From assembly GCF_003351765.1 (NCBI RefSeq), contig NZ_CP031229.1, positions 3,224,001 to 3,288,000 of the forward strand: a stretch of 64,000 nucleotides of DNA, read 5' to 3'. Under the pieces are notes generated by a model. It was not told where the DNA came from, searched no databases, and saw nothing but the letters and a program-made list of their open reading frames with translations. The position numbers were made by a program, and so were the translations under genes. Source of the stretch: Ornithinimicrobium avium (GTDB lineage Bacteria; Actinomycetota; Actinomycetes; Actinomycetales; Dermatophilaceae). This document shows, piece by piece, positions 1 to 7,874 of the stretch (positions within the stretch are counted from its first letter, which is position 1; each line of letters begins with the position of its first letter).

Positions 1-489
1 CGTGAAGTCCGTCTGCGGGCGCTGCGTGAGTCTCCGGAGGCCTTCGTCGCGTCCGCCGAGGAGGAGGCGGAGTTCGAGGACAGCGTGTGGGAGGAGCGGA
101 TGGCGCGCTCCCGGCGGATCCTGGCGCAGGACGGTGACGAGGTGATCGGCGTGGTGAGCGTGGGCACCGGCCACCGCACCAAGATCGCGGGCGCGGGAGA
201 GCTCTTCGGGCTCTGGGTAGAGGCGTCCCGGCGTGGCTCGGGGGTGGCGCGCCGGCTCATGGAGAAGGCGGCCAAGGTCGGCCGAGAGGTCGGGCTGCGG
301 CAACTGCTCTACTGGGTGGGCACCGACAACGGGCGCGCGGTCGCGTTCGCCTCCAGCTTCGGTTTCCGGCCCACCGACGAGCGCCGGCCGATGCGGATCC
401 GCGGCGTCGACGACGACGACGCGGACGCCGAGGAGCTGATGATGGTCTACCCGCTGGGCGACACCGGCGGGGTCCCGACCTCCCTCTGA
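1..489 (+). CDS. GNAT family N-acetyltransferase (5' partial)
   Basis: The frame is open from the first base of the window, so the start lies outside; 162 residues are visible. The first residues (VRLRALRESPEAF) resemble the usual GNAT beginning, where a variable number of residues precedes strand 1. The acetyl-CoA pyrophosphate-binding loop is visible as SRRGSGVARRLM, the R/Q-x-x-G-x-G/A pattern of the superfamily, followed by the strand YWVGTDNGRAVAFASSFGF, typical of the last helix-strand unit. A GTG at 85 is an internal codon rather than a likely start because conserved sequence extends upstream of it. The substrate cannot be told from sequence. It is not obviously co-transcribed with the deacetylase downstream, which has its own promoter. 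Confidence 0.85.
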   Translation, partial: REVRLRALRESPEAFVASAEEEAEFEDSVWEERMARSRRILAQDGDEVIGVVSVGTGHRTKIAGAGELFGLWVEASRRGSGVARRLMEKAAKVGREVGLRQLLYWVGTDNGRAVAFASSFGFRPTDERRPMRIRGVDDDDADAEELMMVYPLGDTGGVPTSL

Positions 490-508
490 GCGGGCCGGGT
501 CCGGCGCC

Positions 509-526
509 CCCGGCGAGGACGCCGGG
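509..526 (+). terminator. Weak GC hairpin after the GNAT gene
   Basis: A 7-bp perfect stem (CCCGGCG / CGCCGGG) with a 4-base loop lies 20 bases past the GNAT stop codon. There is no U-tract, so it is only a possible terminator. Confidence 0.3.
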
Positions 527-561
527 CACCCCGCCCGTCACCGGTGGATTACCGTGGGGCC

Positions 562-1749
562 ATGGCGGCCACCTGGGTGATGTGGGACGAGCGCTTCACG
601 GCGTACGACTTCGGCCCGGGGCACCCCATGCACCCCTCGCGGCTGGACCTGACGTACCGGCTCTCGCGCTCGCTCGGGCTGCTCGACCACGACGACGTCG
701 TCGTAAAGCCGGTCGAACCGGCAACCGACGAGCAGCTGCTCACCGTGCACACCCCCGAGCTCCTCGCCGCGGTCAAGGAGGCCTCCGCGGACCCGCGCTC
801 CGCCACCGGACGGCTGGGTGTCGGCACGGAGGACACCCCGGCCTTCGCCGGCATGCACGAGGCCACCTCTCTGGCCGTCGGAGCCACGCTCGCCGCCGTC
901 GAGGCGGTCTGGTCAGGGCAGGCTCGGCACGCGGTCAACATCGCGGGCGGGCTGCACCACGCGATGCCGGGGGCGGTCAGCGGCTTCTGCGTCTACAACG
1001 ACGCCGCCGTCGGCATCCGGCGGCTGCTCGAGCTCGGCGCCCGTCGCGTCCTCTACCTCGACCTGGACGTGCACCACGGCGACGGTGTCGAGCGGGCGTT
1101 CTGGAACGAGGACCGGGTGATGACGGTCTCGCTGCACGAGACGGGGCGCGCGCTCTTCCCCGGCACCGGCTTCCCCGGCGACACCGGCGGCCCGAGGGCC
1201 GTCGACACGGCGGTCAACGTCGCGCTGCCCCCGGGCACCGGCGACGAGGGCTGGCTGCGCGCCTACCAGGCCGTGGTGCCCCCCGTCGTGCGCGCCTTCG
1301 GCCCCGACGTCGTGGTCAGCCAGCACGGCTGCGACTGCCACTACTCCGACCCGCTGGCGCACCTGAGCGTGTCCATGGACGCGATGGCCGTCGCCTACGG
1401 ATGGGTGTCCGACCTGGTCGAGGAGGTCGCCGGCGGACGCTGGGTGGCGCTCGGGGGAGGCGGCTACGAGCTCGTCTCCGTCGTGCCGCGGGCCTGGACC
1501 CACCTCATCGGCGTGGCCACCGGTCGTCGGGTCGACCCGGCGACGGCGACGCCGCAGGAGTGGCGCGACCACGTCGAGGAGTACTACGGCCGGGAGGCGC
1601 CCGAGCTGATGGGCGACCGCGGCGGCCGTCCCATCCGCTACGGCGCCTGGGAGGACGGCTACCAGCCCGAGGACCCCGTCGACTCCGCGATCATGGCCAC
1701 CCGCAGAGCCGTCTTCCCGGGCTGGGGCCTGGACCCCTACTTCGACTGA
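562..1749 (+). CDS. acuC: Acetoin utilization / histone deacetylase-family protein AcuC
   Basis: 395-residue zinc-dependent deacetylase of the arginase/HDAC fold. Family motifs are intact: GGLHHAMPG with the active-site His-His pair, DLDVHHGDG supplying metal ligands, and the C-terminal GGGGYELV loop. In Bacillus, AcuC deacetylates and so activates acetyl-CoA synthetase; that role here is by family. The ATG at 562 is chosen over a GTG at 544 because a TACCGT hexamer at 550-555 sits exactly six bases before it, a leaderless arrangement, and the protein then begins MAATWVMWDERF, matching family N termini. No Shine-Dalgarno is visible. The gene stands alone between the GNAT gene and the small DNA-binding protein. 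Confidence 0.92.
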   Translation: MAATWVMWDERFTAYDFGPGHPMHPSRLDLTYRLSRSLGLLDHDDVVVKPVEPATDEQLLTVHTPELLAAVKEASADPRSATGRLGVGTEDTPAFAGMHEATSLAVGATLAAVEAVWSGQARHAVNIAGGLHHAMPGAVSGFCVYNDAAVGIRRLLELGARRVLYLDLDVHHGDGVERAFWNEDRVMTVSLHETGRALFPGTGFPGDTGGPRAVDTAVNVALPPGTGDEGWLRAYQAVVPPVVRAFGPDVVVSQHGCDCHYSDPLAHLSVSMDAMAVAYGWVSDLVEEVAGGRWVALGGGGYELVSVVPRAWTHLIGVATGRRVDPATATPQEWRDHVEEYYGREAPELMGDRGGRPIRYGAWEDGYQPEDPVDSAIMATRRAVFPGWGLDPYFD

Positions 1750-1832
1750 ACCGCCACGTCAGGCACACCAGCCCCACCTGCCCGAGAGTCACCCCCTCGC
1801 GTGTCGGGCTGGACAATTCTGCAGTCACGACT

Positions 1833-1861
1833 TTCGCAACCACCACTCCTGCCCCTACAGT
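1833..1861 (+). promoter_or_regulatory. Candidate promoter of the excisionase-like gene
   Basis: TTCGCA at 1833-1838 and TACAGT at 1856-1861 are separated by 17 bases. The predicted 5' leader of about 80 bases carries the Shine-Dalgarno used by the gene starting at 1947. Confidence 0.35.
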
Positions 1862-1946
1862 GGGGCCACAGCACAGTGAGGACGGGCCGGAGGGGAAGCC
1901 GCGACCGTCTGCACGACCACATATCGAACAGATGAGGAAGCGTCCG

Positions 1947-2147
1947 ATGGCAGAAGAGCGTCAGCTCGGCGAGATGACGTTCATGACCGTGGCCGAGGTG
2001 GCTGCGGTGATGCGCGTGTCCAAGATGACCGTGTACCGTCTGGTGCACTCCGGCGAGCTGCCCGCAGTCCGGGTCGGTCGCTCCTTCCGGGTGCCGGAGA
2101 AGGCGGTGCACGCCTACCTCGAGGAGTCCTACCACGGCACGGCCTGA
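1947..2147 (+). CDS. Excisionase/MerR-like helix-turn-helix DNA-binding protein
   Basis: 66-residue winged-helix protein of the excisionase family. The DNA-binding segment reads FMTVAEVAAVMRVSKMTVYR followed by LVHSGELPAVRVGRSFRV, the usual helix-turn-helix plus wing. It is clearly related to the small protein encoded next to the bS22-type gene in mycobacteria (Rv0500A/Rv0500B), and the same neighbour is found here, so this is a conserved chromosomal pair rather than a phage gene. AGGAAG at 1935-1940 is a well-placed ribosome site for the ATG at 1947; an upstream in-frame ATG at 1932 would place this site inside the gene. A likely promoter is TTCGCA (1833-1838), 17-bp spacer, TACAGT (1856-1861). 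Confidence 0.88.
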   Translation: MAEERQLGEMTFMTVAEVAAVMRVSKMTVYRLVHSGELPAVRVGRSFRVPEKAVHAYLEESYHGTA

Positions 2148-2360
2148 CGGCGGGCCGGGTCGCAGCGGTCTCCCGGCTCCCGGTTTGGGACGGGACCCCC
2201 GCCCGCGCTAGTCTGGGACGGTCCGTCGTGCGGGTAGGGCGTGGCAGCGATGCCGCGAGCAGCGCCGCTCCCGGCCACCTGCGCGGGTGATCCTTATCGC
2301 TCGCGCGGAGAACGTACGACGTCCTGGCATGACCCAGACCATCGAGACGAAGGACAGCCC

Positions 2361-2459
2361 ATGGGCTCTGTGATCAAGAAGCGCCGCAAGCGGATGGCGA
2401 AGAAGAAGCACCGCAAGCTGCTGCGCAAGACGCGTCACCAGCGTCGCAACAAGAAGTGA
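2361..2459 (+). CDS. 30S ribosomal protein bS22 family (AURKAIP1/COX24-domain)
   Basis: 32-residue, extremely basic protein beginning MGSVIKKRRKRMAKKKHRK and ending RRNKK. This is the actinobacterial bS22 protein, which sits in the mycobacterial small-subunit decoding region; the sequence is almost identical to the mycobacterial one over its first two thirds. Its position just downstream of the excisionase-like gene is the same as in mycobacteria. A strong hairpin begins 23 bases after the stop, consistent with the high, discrete expression expected of a ribosomal protein. Start is ATG at 2361; AAGGACA at 2350-2356 may act as ribosome site. Confidence 0.93.
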   Translation: MGSVIKKRRKRMAKKKHRKLLRKTRHQRRNKK

Positions 2460-2481
2460 CCGGCTGACGCCGCACGAAAAG

Positions 2482-2516
2482 GACGGCGCCGACCCCGCAC
2501 CGGGGCCGGCGCCGTC
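2482..2516 (+). terminator. Intrinsic-like terminator after bS22
   Basis: A 15-bp stem with one mismatch (2482-2496 pairing with 2502-2516) encloses a 5-base loop and is followed by a short mixed T/C tract. It separates the bS22 transcript from the glutaredoxin-like gene. Confidence 0.7.
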
Positions 2517-2596
2517 GTCGTTCCCGTGGCGGCGTCGCGCCCGGGCAGGGGCCGCGCCCCTGCCCGGGACCGAGCAGCGACCGAAGAGGAGCAGGT

Positions 2597-2905
2597 ATGG
2601 GGTGGCTCGCCCGGCTGCGCCGTCCCCGGCGTCCCCCTGCGGAGGTGGTCGTGCTCACCCGTCGGGGCTGCCACCTGTGCGCCGACATGGAGCAGGTGGT
2701 GTCCCGGGTGCTGGGGGCGGGCACCGCCCGTCCGGCGCACCTGCGCATCGTCGACCTGGACGACGCGGGTCGGGAGGACCCGGCGCTGCTCGCGCACTAC
2801 GACACCCTCGTGCCGGTGCTGCTGGTCGACGGGGTCGAGGTGGCCCGCTGGGTGGTCGACGAGCGCGATGTGCGCGCGGCGCTGGGGCGCCGGCGCAGGC
2901 CCTGA
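2597..2905 (+). CDS. Glutaredoxin-like (DUF836) thiol-disulfide protein
   Basis: 102-residue thioredoxin-fold protein. After a basic N terminus the first strand (EVVVLTRRGCHLC) leads directly into a CxxC redox motif, Cys-His-Leu-Cys, and a later VPVLLVDGVEV segment gives the cis-proline strand. It matches the small glutaredoxin-family protein that precedes hemA in mycobacteria (Rv0508), so the context grx-rex-hemA is conserved. A ribosome site (GAGGAG) precedes the ATG. Physiological partner unknown; low-potential thiol reductant is a reasonable inference. Confidence 0.85.
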   Translation: MGWLARLRRPRRPPAEVVVLTRRGCHLCADMEQVVSRVLGAGTARPAHLRIVDLDDAGREDPALLAHYDTLVPVLLVDGVEVARWVVDERDVRAALGRRRRP

Positions 2906-2947
2906 GGGCGAGGCGGCCGAGCACCGCAGGGCCCCCGACCGCGTGTT

Positions 2948-2977
2948 TTGGTCGAACGGCTGGCGCGTGCCTAGAGT
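2948..2977 (+). promoter_or_regulatory. Candidate promoter of the rex-hem operon
   Basis: TTGGTC (2948-2953), 18-bp spacer and TAGAGT (2972-2977) would start transcription near 2984, about 80 bases before rex. No TTGTGA-N6-TCACAA-like Rex operator is recognisable in this interval. Confidence 0.4.
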
Positions 2978-3064
2978 GTAGGGGTCCGCGACGGGCGCCT
3001 GAGCGGGTCTGATATAAGGCCTGCCGCGCCGTTGCGCGAGCCCCAGAGAGGAGCCGGTCCAAGC

Positions 3065-3730
3065 ATGATGGCCGAGTCCACCCGACGAGGAGTCCCCGAG
3101 GCGACCGTCGGACGGCTGCCCGGCTATCTGCGCGCCCTGACCGACCTGGCCGACGCCGGCCGTGGCTCGGTCTCCAGCGAGGACCTCGCCCAGCTCCTGG
3201 GCATCCGCTCGGCGCAGGTGCGCAAGGACCTCTCCGCCCTCGGCTCCTACGGGGTCCGCGGCGTCGGCTACGACGTGGCCCGCCTCTGCGACCAGATCGC
3301 CGCCGAGCTGGGCCTGGCCCGGCAGCGGGCGGTCGTGATCGTCGGCCTGGGCAACCTGGGCCGGGCGCTGGCCGCCTACGGCGGGCTGGCGCCGCGTGGC
3401 TTCGAGGTCGTCGCCCTGGTCGACAACGACCCCGCGCTGGTCGGCACGACGGTCGGCGGACTGCCGGCGCGACGCCTGGACGAGCTGGACCGGGGCGCGG
3501 GCACGCTCGACGTCGGGGTCATCACCACGCCCGCGGAGGCCGCCCAGGAGGTCGCCGACACGCTCGTCGGGCTCGGGGTGCGCTCCATCCTCAACTTCGC
3601 CCCTGTCGTCCTGCGCGTCCCCGACGGCGTGCACGTGCGCGCGGTGGACCTGTCCACCGAGCTGCAGATCCTGGCCTTCCACGAGCACCAGCGGCTGCTC
3701 GCCGACGCCCGGGGGGACGAGGTCGGATGA
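3065..3730 (+). CDS. rex: Redox-sensing transcriptional repressor Rex
   Basis: 221-residue NAD(H)-sensing repressor. The N-terminal winged helix (TVGRLPGYLRAL ... LGIRSAQVRKDLSALGSYG) is characteristic, and the Rossmann domain follows with VVIVGLGNLGRALAAYGG as dinucleotide-binding loop. The C terminus (DLSTELQILAFHE) is the domain-swap helix. Rex proteins bind DNA when NADH is low and release it when NADH rises, tuning respiratory genes. In Streptomyces coelicolor rex heads a rex-hemACD operon; the same order is found here with only 13 bases to hemA. ATG at 3065 (or 3068) follows AGAGAGGAG at 3045-3053. Confidence 0.96.
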   Translation: MMAESTRRGVPEATVGRLPGYLRALTDLADAGRGSVSSEDLAQLLGIRSAQVRKDLSALGSYGVRGVGYDVARLCDQIAAELGLARQRAVVIVGLGNLGRALAAYGGLAPRGFEVVALVDNDPALVGTTVGGLPARRLDELDRGAGTLDVGVITTPAEAAQEVADTLVGLGVRSILNFAPVVLRVPDGVHVRAVDLSTELQILAFHEHQRLLADARGDEVG

Positions 3731-3743
3731 GGAGGGTGACCCG

Positions 3744-5078
3744 ATGAGCGTGCTCGTCGTCGGGCTGTCGCACCGGACGGCCCCCATGGAGCTGCTCGAG
3801 CGCGCCGCGCTCGGGGCCGAGCAGGCGCGCGCACTGGCGATGCAGCTGCACGCGGGCGACCACGTCGAGGAGTCGCTCGTCCTGGCCACCTGCAACAGGC
3901 TCGAGGTCGTGGTCGAGGCTGCCACCTTCCACGGTGCCCTCGTCCGGGTCGGCGAGGCGCTCGCCGAGGCGACCGGAGTCGCGCGCCAGGAGCTCACCCC
4001 TTACCTCTACGTCCACCACGACCAGCGGGCCGTGGCGCACCTGTTCGAGGTGGCCTGCGGGCTGGACTCGATGGCCGTCGGCGAGAGCCAGGTGCTCGGT
4101 CAGCTGCGCGAGGCGCTCCGTCGCAGCCAGCTCGACCGCCGCGTCGGGCCCGCCCTCAACACCCTTCTCCAGCAGGCGCTGCGCGTGGGCAAGCGCGCGC
4201 ACGCCGAGACCGGCATCGACCGGGTCTCGCACTCCCTGGTGGGCGTCGGCCTGGCGCTGGCGGCCGAGGAGCTGCCCTCGCTCGTGTCGGCACGGGCCGT
4301 GGTCGTCGGGGCCGGCGCCATGTCCGGCCTGGCGGTGGCCGAGCTGCGGCGGGCCGGCCTCGCCGACCTCACGGTGGTCAACCGCACCCGCGCCCGTGCC
4401 GACCGGCTCGCCGCCCAGCACGGCGCCACCGCCGCGGACTGGTCGGACCTGCCCGCGCTGCTCGGAACCGCCGACCTCGTCCTCACCTGCACCGGGGCCG
4501 TGGGCCACGTCGTCGGGGCCGACGAGCTCGGCCGCGCCCGGGCCGGGGCGGGCACCACCTCGCCGCTGGTCGTCCTCGACCTCGCCCTTCCGCGCGACGT
4601 CGACCCGCAGGTCGCGACCCTGCCCGAGGTCCGGCTCCGGGGGCTGGCGGAGCTGCGCGACGTGCTCGACGGCGCGCCCGGAGGGGCGGCCCGGCACGAC
4701 GCGGTGACCGCCGTCCGGGAGCTGGTGAGCGCCGAGGTGGCCGGCTACCTGACCGAGCGCCGCGCCGCCCGCCTCGCCCCGACCCTGGCCGCCCTGCGCA
4801 GCCGGGCCGCCCGCGTCGTCGACGCGGAGATGGCGCGGCTGGACCAGCGGGTCCCGGACCTGCCCGACGACGAGCGCCACGAGGTGCGCCGCACCGTCCA
4901 GCGCGTGGTCGACAAGCTGCTGCACACCCCGACCGTCCGGGTCAAGGAGCTCGCCTCGGGGCCGGAGCCGGCCGACTACGGGCAGGTGCTGCGCGAGCTG
5001 TTCGACCTGGACCCCAACGAGGTGGCGGTGGACGCCGCCCCCGCGCTCGACGTGGCGGACCTCGGAGGTGAGCGATGA
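3744..5078 (+). CDS. hemA: Glutamyl-tRNA reductase
   Basis: 444-residue NADPH-dependent enzyme converting glutamyl-tRNA(Glu) to glutamate-1-semialdehyde, first committed step of C5 tetrapyrrole synthesis. The nucleophilic cysteine is Cys50 in LATCNRLEV, and the substrate motif SHRTAP lies at residues 9-14. The Rossmann domain has VVVGAGAMSGLAVAEL. The C-terminal dimerisation helices are Arg/Ala rich. GGAGG at 3731-3735 precedes ATG at 3744. Its stop overlaps the hemC start (ATGA), implying translational coupling in a hem operon; hemL, the next enzyme, lies 6 kb downstream. Confidence 0.97.
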   Translation: MSVLVVGLSHRTAPMELLERAALGAEQARALAMQLHAGDHVEESLVLATCNRLEVVVEAATFHGALVRVGEALAEATGVARQELTPYLYVHHDQRAVAHLFEVACGLDSMAVGESQVLGQLREALRRSQLDRRVGPALNTLLQQALRVGKRAHAETGIDRVSHSLVGVGLALAAEELPSLVSARAVVVGAGAMSGLAVAELRRAGLADLTVVNRTRARADRLAAQHGATAADWSDLPALLGTADLVLTCTGAVGHVVGADELGRARAGAGTTSPLVVLDLALPRDVDPQVATLPEVRLRGLAELRDVLDGAPGGAARHDAVTAVRELVSAEVAGYLTERRAARLAPTLAALRSRAARVVDAEMARLDQRVPDLPDDERHEVRRTVQRVVDKLLHTPTVRVKELASGPEPADYGQVLRELFDLDPNEVAVDAAPALDVADLGGER

Positions 5079-6175
5079 CCGCCGGGATGCTGCGCCCGGA
5101 CGCGGCGCCGGACCGCCTGGCCGACGTGGCCGACGTGGCCGACGTGGCCGACCGGCACGCGACCGGACGCGCGCTGCGCCTGGGCACCCGGGCCAGCGAG
5201 CTCGCCACCAGCCAGTCCGGCTGGGTGGCCGACCACCTCCGCGCCGCGGGGTACGAGGTCGAGCTCGTGCCGGTGCGCACCGTGGGCGACGTCTCCCGAG
5301 CCAGCCTCTCCGAGATCGGCGGCACCGGCGTCTTCGCCTCCGCGCTGCGCGAGGCGCTGCACGAGGGCACCATCGACCTGGCCGTCCACTCGCTCAAGGA
5401 CCTGCCGACCACGCCCGAGCCGGGCCTGGTGGTGGCCGCCGTCCCCGAGCGCGAGGACCCGCGCGACGCCCTCGTCGCCCGTGACGGCCTCACGCTCGCG
5501 ACCCTGCCGGAGGGGGCGAGGGTCGGCACCGGTTCGCCGCGTCGCGCGGCGCAGCTGGCACAGCTGCGTCCCGACCTCGACGTGCGCGACATCCGGGGCA
5601 ACGTCGGCACCCGCATCGCCATGGTCCGCGACGGCGAGCTGGACGCCGTGGTGCTCGCCTGCGCCGGGCTGTCCCGGCTCGGTCGCCTCGACGAGGCCAC
5701 CGAGCGGCTCGACCTGAGCACCATGCTCCCCGCGCCCGGGCAGGGTGCGCTCGCGGTCGAGTGCCGCGACGGGCACGCCGCGCTCGCCGACCTGCCTCCT
5801 GGCGTCGTCGTCACCGACGCCGACCTCAGGGGCCTGCTCGCCGACGCGCTGGAGCACCCGCCGACCCGCGCTGCCGTCACCGCCGAGCGCGCCGTCCTCG
5901 CCCGGCTCGAGGCCGGCTGCACGGCCCCGGTGGGCGCTCACGCCGCGCCGGCAGGTCTGCGGCCCGCGCCCGCGGAGGAGGCGGGCCGCACCACCCCGCC
6001 CCTCACCCTCTCCGTCTTCGTCGCGCTGCGGCACCCGCAGCGCCACGAGCAGACCGGGTCCGACCCGGTCCTGCTCGGCCGCACCGTGGCCGAGCACCTG
6101 TTGAACCGTCCCGACCCCACCCGGTCCGCCGACCGTCCCGACGGCGGACCCGGGGTCTCACACACCGGAGCGTGA
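5075..6175 (+). CDS. hemC: Porphobilinogen deaminase (hydroxymethylbilane synthase)
   Basis: 366 residues; polymerises four porphobilinogens into hydroxymethylbilane. Recognisable blocks are LRLGTRASELA, IDLAVHSLKDLPT, GSPRRAAQL and the dipyrromethane cofactor cysteine, about residue 282 in EAGCTAPVGAHA. An unusual N-terminal extension of about 30 residues precedes the conserved start and contains an exact 9-bp DNA tandem repeat (GCCGACGTG three times, 5120-5152), giving Ala-Asp-Val repeats. The ATG overlaps the hemA stop by four bases. A 20-residue insert with an EEAGR stretch near the C terminus looks non-conserved. Confidence 0.96.
   Translation: MTAGMLRPDAAPDRLADVADVADVADRHATGRALRLGTRASELATSQSGWVADHLRAAGYEVELVPVRTVGDVSRASLSEIGGTGVFASALREALHEGTIDLAVHSLKDLPTTPEPGLVVAAVPEREDPRDALVARDGLTLATLPEGARVGTGSPRRAAQLAQLRPDLDVRDIRGNVGTRIAMVRDGELDAVVLACAGLSRLGRLDEATERLDLSTMLPAPGQGALAVECRDGHAALADLPPGVVVTDADLRGLLADALEHPPTRAAVTAERAVLARLEAGCTAPVGAHAAPAGLRPAPAEEAGRTTPPLTLSVFVALRHPQRHEQTGSDPVLLGRTVAEHLLNRPDPTRSADRPDGGPGVSHTGA
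5120..5152 (+). repeat. 9-bp tandem repeat inside hemC
   Basis: Three exact copies of GCCGACGTG plus a 6-base partial copy lie near the 5' end of hemC. They encode repeated Ala-Asp-Val in the non-conserved N-terminal extension, so copy-number changes would remain in frame. Confidence 0.85.
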
Positions 6176-6180
6176 TCCAC

Positions 6181-7842
6181 GTGAGCCTGCAAGCCGCGCA
6201 CCAGCCGCCCTCGTCCCTGTCGCAGCCCGACGCCGCCCGGGTGGCCTTCGTCGGCGCCGGGCCGGGTGATCCGGGGCTGCTCACCGTCCGGGCGCGCGAC
6301 TACCTCGCCGCCGCGGACGTGGTCGTCCTCGACTCGCCCGACCACGTCGAGCAGCTGCGCGCCTGGACCCGCGAGGAGGTCGAGTTCGTCGTCACCAGCG
6401 AGCGGTCCTCCGGGACCAAGCCGCTCGGCGAGACCGCCCGCGCCACCCTCCTGGTGCGCACCGCCGGCCGCTGCTCCGCGCCCTCGCAGCTCGTCGTCCG
6501 CCTCATGGACGGCGACCCGAGCGCCTTCAGCGGGCTGGCCGTCGAGGCGCTCGCCTGCCGCGAGGCCGGGGTCCCCTTCGAGATCGTGCCCGGCGTCAGC
6601 ACCGCGTGGTCGGTCCCCGCCTACGCCGGCGTGCCCCTCACCGCGCACGAGCGCAGCGGCTCCCTGCACATGGTCTCCGCCGACGACCCGCAGGTCGACT
6701 GGGCGCTGTCCGCACGCGACGACATCACCGTCGTCGTGCTGGGCACCGGCCGCCCGCTGCTGGAGGCGCTGCGCGGCCTGGCCGCCGCCGGCCGCGACCC
6801 GCAGACGCCCGTCGCCCTGACCGAGCACGGCACCACGACCACGCAGGCGACCGACGTGACCACCCTCGAGGACGCGATCGCGGTCCTCGCGGCCGGCCGG
6901 GCCACCTGCCCGGACGCGTCGGTGGCGGTCGTCGGGCACCAGGTCGAGCTGCGCGCCGAGCTGTCCTGGTACGAGACCAAGCCGCTCTTCGGCTGGTCGA
7001 TCCTCGTGCCGCGGACCAAGGAGCAGTCCGGGCCGATGACCGACCGCATCGCCTCCTACGGCGCGACCTCGTCGGTGGTTCCGACGATCAGCGTCGAGCC
7101 CCCGCGCACGCCGCAGCAGATGGACCGCGCGATCGGCGGCATGGTGACCGGCCGCTACGAGTGGGTGGGCTTCACCTCGGTCAACGCGGTGCGGGCGGTG
7201 CGCGAGAAGTTCGAGGCCCTCGGACTGGACGCTCGCGCCCTCTCCGGGCTCAAGCTCGCCGCCGTGGGCGGGGTGACCGCCGCCGCCCTGCGCGACTGGG
7301 GCCTGGAGCCCGACCTCGTCCCCGAGGGCGAGCAGTCGGCCCGGGGCCTGCTGCAGGCATGGCCGCAGTACGACGAGGTGCTCGACCCGATCAACCGGGT
7401 CTTCCTGCCCCGCGCGGACATCGCGACCGACACCCTCGTGGCCGGTCTGCAGGAGGGCGGCTGGGAGGTCGACGACGTCACGGCCTACCGGACCGTGCGT
7501 GCGGCCCCGCCGGCCGCGCCGGTGCGCGAGGCGATCAAGGGCGGCGCCTTCGACGCGGTGTGCTTCACCTCCTCCTCCACGGTGCGCAACCTCGTCGGTA
7601 TCGCGGGCAAGCCGCACCCGACCACGGTCGTGGCCTGCATCGGCCCCGCCACCGCCAAGACCGCCGAGGAGCACGGGCTGCGGGTCGACGTCGTGGCGCC
7701 GGAGCCGGACGCGGTCGTGCTCGTGGACGCCCTGGCCCAGCACGCCCGTGCCGCGGCCGCGGCGGTCCGCGCGGAGGGTCGCCCGGTGCTGCGCCCCAGC
7801 CAGCAGCGCACGACCGGGCGGCGCTCCAGGTCCCGCAGGTGA
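6181..7842 (+). CDS. hemD: Bifunctional uroporphyrinogen-III C-methyltransferase / uroporphyrinogen-III synthase
   Basis: 553-residue fusion. The N-terminal half (about residues 18-260) is a SAM-dependent precorrin/uroporphyrinogen methyltransferase, with the SAM loop VGAGPGDPGLLT and later PGVSTAWSVPAYAGVPLT. The C-terminal half (about 265-535) is HemD, which closes and inverts ring D of hydroxymethylbilane (WVGFTSVNAVRAV, CFTSSSTVRNL). This CobA-HemD arrangement is usual in actinobacteria and channels product toward siroheme/corrinoid. Two GTGs are possible: 6172, overlapping the hemC stop, and 6181. GGAG at 6166-6169 is correctly spaced only for 6181, so that is chosen. The C-terminal 30 residues are Arg-rich and not conserved. 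Confidence 0.95.
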   Translation: MSLQAAHQPPSSLSQPDAARVAFVGAGPGDPGLLTVRARDYLAAADVVVLDSPDHVEQLRAWTREEVEFVVTSERSSGTKPLGETARATLLVRTAGRCSAPSQLVVRLMDGDPSAFSGLAVEALACREAGVPFEIVPGVSTAWSVPAYAGVPLTAHERSGSLHMVSADDPQVDWALSARDDITVVVLGTGRPLLEALRGLAAAGRDPQTPVALTEHGTTTTQATDVTTLEDAIAVLAAGRATCPDASVAVVGHQVELRAELSWYETKPLFGWSILVPRTKEQSGPMTDRIASYGATSSVVPTISVEPPRTPQQMDRAIGGMVTGRYEWVGFTSVNAVRAVREKFEALGLDARALSGLKLAAVGGVTAAALRDWGLEPDLVPEGEQSARGLLQAWPQYDEVLDPINRVFLPRADIATDTLVAGLQEGGWEVDDVTAYRTVRAAPPAAPVREAIKGGAFDAVCFTSSSTVRNLVGIAGKPHPTTVVACIGPATAKTAEEHGLRVDVVAPEPDAVVLVDALAQHARAAAAAVRAEGRPVLRPSQQRTTGRRSRSRR

Positions 7843-7874
7843 GCGGGACGGCCGGGAGGGAGCCGACCGTCACG

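Noticed and set aside
5761..6180. N-terminal extension of the CobA-HemD protein back to 5761
   Set aside because: It overlaps hemC entirely and is Arg-rich shadow sequence; conserved methyltransferase sequence starts at about 6230.
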